A stretch of 64,000 nt of DNA. Origin: Rhizoclosmatium globosum. Its lineage: Eukaryota; Chytridiomycota; Chytridiomycetes; Chytridiales; Chytriomycetaceae. The notes under the pieces are model-generated. The model was not told the DNA's origin. It worked only from the letters and a program-made list of their open reading frames with translations, and made no database searches. This document shows positions 56,699-64,000 of this stretch, in pieces; position 1 is the first letter of the stretch, and every line of letters starts with the position of its first letter. Location: the NCBI GenBank assembly GCA_002104985.1, contig MCGO01000067.1, forward strand, positions 124,001 through 188,000, given 5' to 3'. Position numbers and translations under genes: made by a program.

Positions 56699-58318
56699 CT
56701 ATTCTTCCTTCAACTTAAGAATCTGTGGGACTGGAACCACGACTGGAACACTATCCACTTTGGCAACTTCCTTGACAGTCTCGCGAATAATCTTTGAAAT
56801 ACCAACTTCCGTTTCAGGCTTAGGTTTCGAAACTGTTTCGACAGCATCTGCGTCAATGCTCATCATGGTAGTGTGCTTGATGTACTCGGTCATTCCCTCC
56901 AAGTACCCAGAAACACGAGTGTACCGAACACCATACTCGGCACATGTCCGCTCCACAATTTCTGAAACGACCATCAGGTGGCAGTGATTTACGGTTGGGA
57001 ACAAGTGGTGTTCCATTTGGAGGTTCAAACCACCTGAAAACAGGTAATGGAACCACCAGGCTGCACCACCCTTCTTGGGGTCTCCAAAGTTTTGGGCTGT
57101 GATCACTTGATGGACAGTCCAATCCAAACTCTTTTCTTTCATGGCTGATGGAGTCAAATGGTTGATTTGGGTGTTGAGCATAAAGCACACTGAGAAAACC
57201 ATAGAAGGAACAATGGCATACGCCAGCTTGGTAAAGAACCCAGTCTCAGGGCCGAGCGTAAAGAATGGCCAGCCAAACTGAACGATGAAGAACATGAGGC
57301 GAGATAGGGCATGAAGTGTGAGTGTGAAAGTTGACACTGGAATACGTGGAATGACACCATTGTAGGTTTGTGACTTTGAGAAAATGAGGTTGATGTTGCT
57401 TCCGAGACCTAGACCAAGCCAAGAACCAACAACGAAGTGGAAAACAATGGAGAGGACCTTCGCCTGTCTTGCATAGATGGCTCGGAAAGGGTGAGCTTTG
57501 TGCTCACGATGGATATCGACACCATGGAAAAGATCTGGGTCGTGGTATTCCATGTTACAGTGGACGTGATGACCAATAATGTGTTGATGGTACCCTATTA
57601 TTAATATTACGATCAGATGGGTTCCTGGTGACTCAAAACAACACTCACATGCGAATGGTGATGAAAAGAACGGGAACAATCCTCCAACAAATGAATTGAT
57701 GAATGGGTTCGTGGAGAGGGCAAAGTGGCAACCGTCATGGAAAGCATTGACACCACAGAACCATCCAGCAAGTGGGCAAATGATCATCATGATAGGATTT
57801 CCACGAGCCATAAGCGCAATGGAGATCAAAAACAAAATGAAGGTTCCAATAATGAGAGCCCATTTCTCTGGAGTAGCCTTGTAGCCTCGATACGAGAGAT
57901 TCCTCGTCGCTTCGCTTCGCCATCAAAGTACTCAACGACTCTTTGATTCACTGTCTTTCTAAACTCTCCGTCGAATGTCCATTCCACGTTGTCACCAAAG
58001 TCAGTCTCATGTTCGTCGCTCTTCAATCCAGACTCAAGAGTCTTAACCCCAAACGTTCGACTTCCTCCTTAGACATGCGAACTTATCCAACAAAGCCTTC
58101 ATTTTAGTTTGATCCGCGAAAATGTGGGAGCTTTCAAACAAAGCTGTAGCGTCACGACCTGCCCCAAGACGGAGGGCCACTTCACCACCAGGGTGACGAG
58201 CCGCAAATGGTGCCATATCATACCACTCATTATGGATCTGAATGTAGAGCTTATCAGGAGTGTGTACATTTTCGTACAGAGCAGCGAGAGTTGGCTTGGG
58301 GTCATTCAAAAGGTACAT
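56699..58318 (-). CDS. Cytochrome b5-fused front-end fatty acid desaturase
   Basis: This enzyme introduces a double bond between an existing one and the carboxyl end (delta-5/6/8 group) in ER membranes. The N-terminal cytochrome b5 domain has the haem motif ARHPGGEVALRLG and a second His in SSHIF. The three His boxes are FHDGCH, YHQHIIGHHVH (rebuilt across the intron 57595-57648) and the front-end QMEHH. Frame breaks near 58079, 58047-58050 and 57908, each fixed by one extra base, interrupt the linker (MSKEEVERLG, EWTFDGEFRKTVNQRV). The C-terminal tail is unusually long, rich in Val and Lys. Position specificity cannot be told from sequence. Confidence 0.85.
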
Positions 58319-59071
58319 GACTTATCCTTCTTTTCAGCAGTTTCCAAAGGTGGAGGGGCACCCAGAGCGCCAGCGGAAGGCACCAGCTTGTAGAGGTCGT
58401 CAAGGGAAATGTTTGGATAGAATCCATATACTGTTTTGTGGGAAAGCGGTAAATAGATTTTCCGGTTATCAACGAAAGACGCTTGATTGGCGTCAAGCCC
58501 GAATGAAAGGGAGGAAAGATAACCTACCAAAGACAGGCGCACAACACTAACAAAGAAGAAGCCTCCGTTCCAGTCTCCCCAGGCAAGTCCCGCAACGGTG
58601 GCTGGAACAAAGAAGGCAAGAACCACGGCCAAGCTGTAATCAAAGGGATTCAGCTTTCCTGGGCCTACTACCACCGTAAAGGCTGTCCAATAATACTAAC
58701 ATGTTGTCGTAAGAGTGCTGCAGCTGGGCCCAGGCATCCGAGTTGGCATTACAAAGCGATGGCTCCGCAGTCACGGTTGGCTGGATGACCATGCGCACAA
58801 TGTGTGGACAGAGAAGATCCAGGCGGGAAGCAATGTCAATCAGGAAGACATAGTACAGCGCAGACCACCAGAAGGTGCGTAATTGGATTGTGACAGCAAA
58901 GCTCAGGAGGGCCAAGAAGGTGCTTCCAGCCATAACAGTGGCATGTGGCTGCTCGGTATTGTCTGCAACGGGTCCCATTTGATTCGGTGTCAAAGTGGAC
59001 AGGTGATAGCACACTTTTTTGGGGTTGTTTTTGGGTGTTCTTTCCTTCGATGACACCAAACGATTGGCCAC
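58306..59071 (-). CDS. Unassigned membrane protein upstream of the desaturase
   Basis: Two hydrophobic frames lie end to end: 59071 to about 58690 (LALLSFAVTIQLRTFWWSAL, ending AWAQLQHSYDNM) and about 58690-58306 (LAVVLAFFVPATVAGLAWGD, ending KKDKSCTF). They join only if the frame shifts near 58690. The segment with QH and GLAWGDWNGGFF faintly recalls the late part of delta-9 acyl-CoA desaturases, but no His boxes are visible. The second frame overlaps the desaturase start by about 12 bp, so it could be the N-terminal part of one longer gene. I leave it unassigned. Confidence 0.35.
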
Positions 59072-59392
59072 CCTTGCCCTTCCCGCCTTCCTGAGAAAGG
59101 AAGAATGTTCATTCTACACACATTGACTCATATATTGACGCAAAGCAAGTTAAATAAGGTTGGGGCTGGGTGTAAGTGTATAGGCATTTGTCATTTTTGT
59201 CTTCAAGGTGATGGATGACAATTTGGCATCGACTGGCGCTGATTGGGTGCTGATCGAGCCACTCTGATCACTAATTAGCCTTTTACACACCGTGCTTTCT
59301 GATTAGCGACATGCTCAGAAGAATAAATACCACATTTTTTTAAGCTTCATAGATAATTTTATTGATTAGTAATAGATATGCATTCTCCGACA
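59072..59392. other. Intergenic region
   Basis: About 320 bp of AT-rich sequence. No gene or repeat is seen. Confidence 0.45.
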
Positions 59393-60529
59393 TCAAGCTA
59401 ACCCCACAGGCACTTCCACCGCTTTCGCATCAGCATTTAATTTTGATTTTTCAGCAGCTCCACGAAGCGTGGGGCTCAGCGTCTCAAGGTTAAAGTCCAC
59501 AGCCCGCAAAATCACAATCAACAAAATAGTCGTTCCAAACAAAGCCCAAGGGCCCCAAAGGTATGCCATTACTGGAAAACTAATGTAATAACCTCGCATT
59601 CCGAAAGTATAATACATGGATCCTCGATTCAACATTCTCGCAACAAACTCAATGTTGGCTGCAAGAGCATGAACATTTAAATGCCGCTGCCGTCTTTGCG
59701 ATTCCGAAAGTCGGCCGCGGTGGTTTAGACGAGTCATAATACTGCCGCGTTCTGGTGACCTGCTTCGCTTATTAGGAAATTCCAGTTTCATTGACGCATG
59801 TGATTCGGTGCGAACTAAGTCAACTGGTCCTGAAGGTTCATCATGATGGTCACAATCATCTGTGCTGCTTTCTGATGGTGACAGATGGAATGCTTCCTCA
59901 AGCTCTTCCGCCGACATTTGGATGTTGATTACCAGTCCAACGTGATTATAAAATCGCATGGATTGTGCAAAGCAAAAGAACGCTGAAATGCATCATTATT
60001 TCAGGGTATAAAAAGGAGTTGAACTTACCAACACAAAAGACAACAGAAGGGTCATCACTTTCGGGCCAAAAAATCATCAAGTACAAATCCAAATTGACTA
60101 CCAAAGGATTGCTTGCTGTCAGTTGTCTCAGGGTGAAGACCACTGTTGCAAGAAGGCATGAATCCAAAGATGATGACAACAAGTAACCAGAATAGAAGAT
60201 GCCATATGAGGTTTCTAAGAGATTGCACTGGTTCAACGGGTCAGGAAACAATATATCGGAGGTCAATTTACAGCACGCTCCACTAACCTGCAAGTATGTC
60301 CTTGTTCTTTCCTCGCATAATAGTGGCAACCCATGCCTTCCTGTTATAGCCAATAGTCAGTACCATTAAGGGGATCCCTGTTGCCTCAGGACAAACCTTG
60401 ACAGCCCATTCACTCCATAGACGGTCTTATGCGGTGCAGTCCTGACAACAGATACAAGCCAGACATGATACGCCACCACCAGACCACACTGATGGCTGCC
60501 AGGGCAACGTTAGTGGCGTCGATAGGCAT
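59393..60529 (-). CDS. DUF599 family membrane protein, copy 1
   Basis: The family is an uncharacterised multi-pass membrane family, best known from plants and bacteria. Start MPIDATNVALAAISVVWWWR is followed by a loop (RKAWVATIMRGKNKDILA), further helices and the diagnostic SMRFYNHVGLVINIQ. A charged Ser-rich insert follows, then FVARMLNRGSMYYTFGMRGY and a last helix ending DFNLETLSP. Three introns are likely. One base appears to be missing near 60420 (frame change in HRI to TVYGVNG). It lies in tandem with a close paralogue on the same strand. Confidence 0.75.
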
Positions 60530-60699
60530 TTTGTGTTCACTTTTTCTTTTTCGTTCGTTCGGAAAGGGTCGGGCCTCGTGGCCGGAACAAATCACATGAT
60601 AACAAAATCTTCCGGCGGCAGCGAGGCACCCCTTCCTTCCATTCGTTCACAAAGATTATCGAATAGGAGTATTTTATAATCACATGTACATCATAGAAA

Positions 60700-62064
60700 T
60701 CAAACATTCAAAACAGTGCCGTCATCCATCTCTCTCAATCCACTCTTTTGACGTACAATACCGCCCTGATCCCCAACCTTAGACGGCCCAGCCACAGACT
60801 TTCCATGCCCTTTATCCAACGACTTTGCCCCTTGCACATCTGCATCCAACTTTGATTGCTCCTCCCGAAACTGTGTTGGACTCAACGTCTCCAAATTAAA
60901 GTCGACAATCCGCAGAATAAAACAAGCAACAACGTGGTCAACAACAGCGCCCAAGGACCCCATAAGTAGCCCATGACTGGGAAACTGATGTAATATCCAC
61001 GCATACCAAGTGTATAGAACATGGACCCTCGGTTCAACATACGTGCAACGAATTCAACGTTTGCGGCACGAGAGTGAGCGTTGAGGTGTCGGTCTCGGCG
61101 GTGTTGAGTATCCGAGTGTTTATCAACTGCTGAAACGTTTTAAGGGACTGGCGTCACGTACATTCAGAGCATCCAAATTTGAAAACGATCTCTTGCTCTC
61201 GGCTCTTTCGCGTGTGATTTCGTCAGTATGGGGGCGTGCTTTTATGGGAGAGCGGCCTTTGCGGGAATCCGAGATATCGACATGAGTTGAATGATCTTCT
61301 GAAAAGCGGCCATGATCGTCTTCTTCATCAGGTAGGTGGGATTCCTTTAACCGGAATGCGTCTTCTAGTTCTTCGATTGAAATGTTGATGTTGATGACAA
61401 GGCCGACGTGGTTGTAAAATCGCATGGATTGAGCAAAGCAAAAGAAGGCTATCGATAGATGGCATTAGAACTGTTAAGTACATATGAGCATTAAGGAAAG
61501 AATACCCACCAACACAAAAGACAATCAACAACATCATAACTTTTGTTCCAAACAACTGATCCAACGCAAATCCAAACTGACTTCCAAGAGGATTTCCAAT
61601 TGTTGCAACTGATTCTGGATGAGAGACAACTGTTGCCAAGAATGCTGCACCCAGCCAAGTTAGCATTGAAGGGCATCCAATCAACAACTTACCAATGAAT
61701 CCAAAGATAATAGCAACACAAGTAGAAGCAAGAATAGAAGATGCCATAATGAGGTTTCTGAGGGATTGAACTGACTTATCGTAAGTAAGGCAACCCACAA
61801 ATTGGTTGCTTGTTACCTGCAAGAATGTCCTTATTCTGCCCTCGCATGATCGCTGCTACCCATACTTTCCTGTGAGAGGTGTCATCAGAGGACTTGTTAG
61901 CCCCAGCATCAAAGCAATGGACACCCACCTTGAAAGGGCAGACAGACCATATACAGTCTTTTCGGGACTCTTCCTGATCATACTAGGAGCCAAAGGTGGT
62001 ATGCAAGAAGAATGACCACACAGGCCGTTCCGACGGCAATATTGGTCGCTGCGTATTCGTCCAT
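60700..62064 (-). CDS. DUF599 family membrane protein, copy 2
   Basis: This shares with copy 1 the blocks VWVAAIMRGQNKDILA, SMRFYNHVGLVININ, FVARMLNRGSMFYTLGMRGY and DFNLETLSPTQF. The start is MDEYAATNIAVGTACVVILL. Apparent one-base deletions interrupt it near 61984 (after HLWLL) and 60927, and another frame change occurs near 61130 in the variable insert. The C terminus is longer than copy 1 (GPSKVGDQGGIVRQKSGLRE). Position-by-position similarity indicates tandem duplication. Confidence 0.75.
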
Positions 62065-62192
62065 TTTGATGAGGGTTTTTGAAGATAAGAAGTCAAACAG
62101 AAATCATGTGATTCACAATGGCAGTTCATTCTTCGAATAGTTCCTTCATGGTAATTCTAGTTTTTTGACTTCAACCCTCCTGTCAAACTCAG

Positions 62193-64000
62193 ATGAACAT
62201 AAGAGAAACCGTTCGCAAGCGTGAGAGTCCACAGAGCACATGAAAGGATGTTATTAACGCTAATTAGGTATTCTGGTCGATATGCTCCGCTCCGTGCAGC
62301 CAACGTCGCGATGGAAGATTCTTATTGTGGACCACAAGTCACTCCGCATCTTGAACACTGCCTGTAAAATGTCAGATATTCTGGAAGAGAATGTGACACG
62401 TATGTAATAAGCTTTTCTTACGTGTGAGACTGACAGCCAACAGTCGTCGAGGATATTTCAAAGAAACGAACATCTATCCAACGAAAGAAGCTATTTACTT
62501 TATCACGCCGAATGAAGAGTCTGTAGCCGCTTTGATTGATGACTTCACTCGTCCAAAACCGACGTATTCGAAAGCCCACATCTTCTTCACTTCAAGTAAC
62601 TATTTGATTCTTGATATCGAAACTTTCTGACACAAGAACAGCCGTCTCTGATGCTCTGTTCGAGAAAATTGATAATGCGAATGCAAAGGCTCCTGCAAAG
62701 TTTTTGGCTGCTGTCAAGGACATGAATGTCGACTTTCTACGTACGTTTTCAGTAACCTCACCACAGATCTCACAACAATTACTACACAGCGCAAGAGGAG
62801 CAAATATTCTCAATCAATCATCCAAATTCTCTTTATGCGCTGTTCAACCCTTCTTCGCCGTCACAGACTGCCATCGAAATCGCCACCACAGCCAAAAAGC
62901 TCATTTCTTTGTTCTCAACTCTCGACGAAATGCCACATATTCGTTACCACGACCCAATGGGGGATCAAAGCAGTCTTAGCTACCGGCTTGCAATGGCCCT
63001 TCAAAGTGAACTTGACGACCTTTATAAAATGGATACCGATTTTGCTCGCAAGACGACATACAAGCAGCCTGTTCTTATTCTTATGGACAGAAGCTTTGAT
63101 TTGATGAGTCCTCTCATCCATGAATTTACGTACCAGGCAATGATGAACGATTTGTTGGTTCTCGAAGATGGAAAATATGTGTTTGTACCTCAAATTCTCT
63201 GGTAATTCACACTTATTGATTTTCAGGTATCAAGCGGAATCAAATGCCGATCAAGAAAATGGAAAAGATGAGAAGGATGGCAAAGAGAAAGAGGACCCAA
63301 ATGTGAAACAGAAGGCCGTATTGGACGAGTCAGACGCGATTTGGGTAAACAACTCATCATTCGAATTTATGTGGCTAACAAGACACATTAGATGCTTATC
63401 CGGCACTGGCACTTTGCCGAAGCAGTTGAATACGTCAGAGACAACTTTAACAGATTTCTTGCCGAAAACAAAGCAGCAGCATCGATTTTAAATTCCAACT
63501 CGTTAAGTACAGCACCTTTTTATTCTTCAACCTCACTAACTAGAGGCGCAGATCAAAGAGTGGATTTGACAACTTGAACGACATGAAAGACACAATCACA
63601 TCGCTCCCCCAATTTCAGGAAATGAAGGCAAAATACTCCGTCCATATCAATATCTGTCAAGAGTGTAAGTCTATCTTCGAGAGACGTCGATTGGATGCCG
63701 TGGCCGCCGTGGAGCAGGACTTGGCCACAGGTGAAACTGCGAACGGCACTGCGCCAAGAAACATTATGATGGACATGACTCCAATTTTGATCGAATCGCA
63801 AATTCCGTAAGTTTCTTCTTCGTATGAACACCTCGCCAATAACACTCTTAAGTCCATACGATAAACTCCGCATCCTTATGCTGTACATCATAGCACAAGA
63901 AGGAATCCAAGACATGGATCGAAAACGTTTATTGGATGCTGCAAAGCTGTCTCTTGAAGACTCTCAAGCCATCACGAATTTGGGATACCTTGGCGTCCGT
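62193..64000 (+). CDS. SEC1: Sec1/Munc18 family protein, 5' part (runs off the right edge)
   Basis: Sec1 binds syntaxin-type SNAREs and is required for fusion of secretory vesicles with the plasma membrane. Exon 1 (62193-62220) and exon 2 (62268-62399) give MNIRETVRKRILVDMLRSVQ and PTSRWKILIVDHKSLRILNT. Next come LVEDISKKR, YPTKEAIYFITPNEESVAAL, KAHIFFTSS and IHYHDPMG-like HIRYHDPMGDQSS. Further on are ILMDRSFDLMSPLIHEFTYQ and MLIRHWHFAEAVEYV. One base is probably missing near 62475, between KKR and YPTK. The closest match is the exocytic Sec1 branch rather than Sly1 or Vps45, judged from motifs only. Confidence 0.88.

Noticed and set aside
1..64000. CRISPR arrays, bacterial operons, integrated viral genes or intact transposons
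   Set aside because: No regularly spaced repeats, ribosome-binding sites, transposase, integrase or reverse transcriptase sequences were seen. The genes are spliced and nuclear in type.

Overview
The window is eukaryotic nuclear DNA, dense in genes that carry short GT-AG introns (mostly 45-65 bp). The gene content points to a zoosporic, early-diverging (chytrid-like) fungus. It has an axonemal inner-arm dynein heavy chain, so a flagellum, beside a homoaconitase of the fungal alpha-aminoadipate lysine pathway. Other fungal-type genes are TFIIIC, PPR, SmD2, NDUFA13 and Sec1 genes. The lineage is an inference from these genes, not from a marker phylogeny.

Layout. 0-7 kb: the 5' part of a dynein heavy chain, then a gene that joins a PstS-type substrate-binding domain to about seven membrane segments; both are on the minus strand. 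7.7-9.8 kb: a coiled-coil gene divergent from porphobilinogen deaminase (HEM3). 9.9-17.0 kb: a 16-exon gene for the largest TFIIIC subunit with an embedded PHD finger. 17.0-26.1 kb: a duplicated head-to-head pair (ubiquitin-like/AN1 zinc-finger gene and glutamine-dependent NAD+ synthetase). The two copies have decayed reciprocally, and other gene fragments lie between them. 26-29 kb: a frame-disrupted vWA gene. 29-30.6 kb: a promoter-like region with repeats, a possible structured RNA and no ORF. 30.6-40.7 kb: small genes, SET-MYND, PPR, an MFS transporter, a coiled-coil membrane protein, LYS4 and tRNA-Ser(AGA). 41-56.5 kb: mostly secreted or surface proteins (three M28 peptidases, two copper radical oxidases, a GH16-like protein, a PQQ propeller), interrupted by SmD2 and NDUFA13. 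56.7-64 kb: a cytochrome b5 front-end desaturase, an unassigned membrane protein, a tandem DUF599 pair and the 5' part of a SEC1 gene that runs off the right edge.

Reading quality matters here. At least fifteen places show a reading frame broken by one missing base, often in a short homopolymer, while family conservation continues in the next frame. The TFIIIC gene, spliced at its 15 introns, is exactly one base short of an open frame. All the genes that could be spliced exactly between 32 and 56 kb are clean. I therefore treat most of these breaks as probable base-call deletions, and I treat the larger deletions (copy 1 of the NAD+ synthetase, the coiled-coil gene fragment) as real decay.

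Genes are closely packed: two ATGs lie 36 bp apart in the duplicated pair, and the TFIIIC and AN1-finger stop codons are 23 bp apart. Several pairs share short bidirectional promoters (HEM3/coiled-coil, SmD2/NDUFA13, AN1-finger/NAD+ synthetase).
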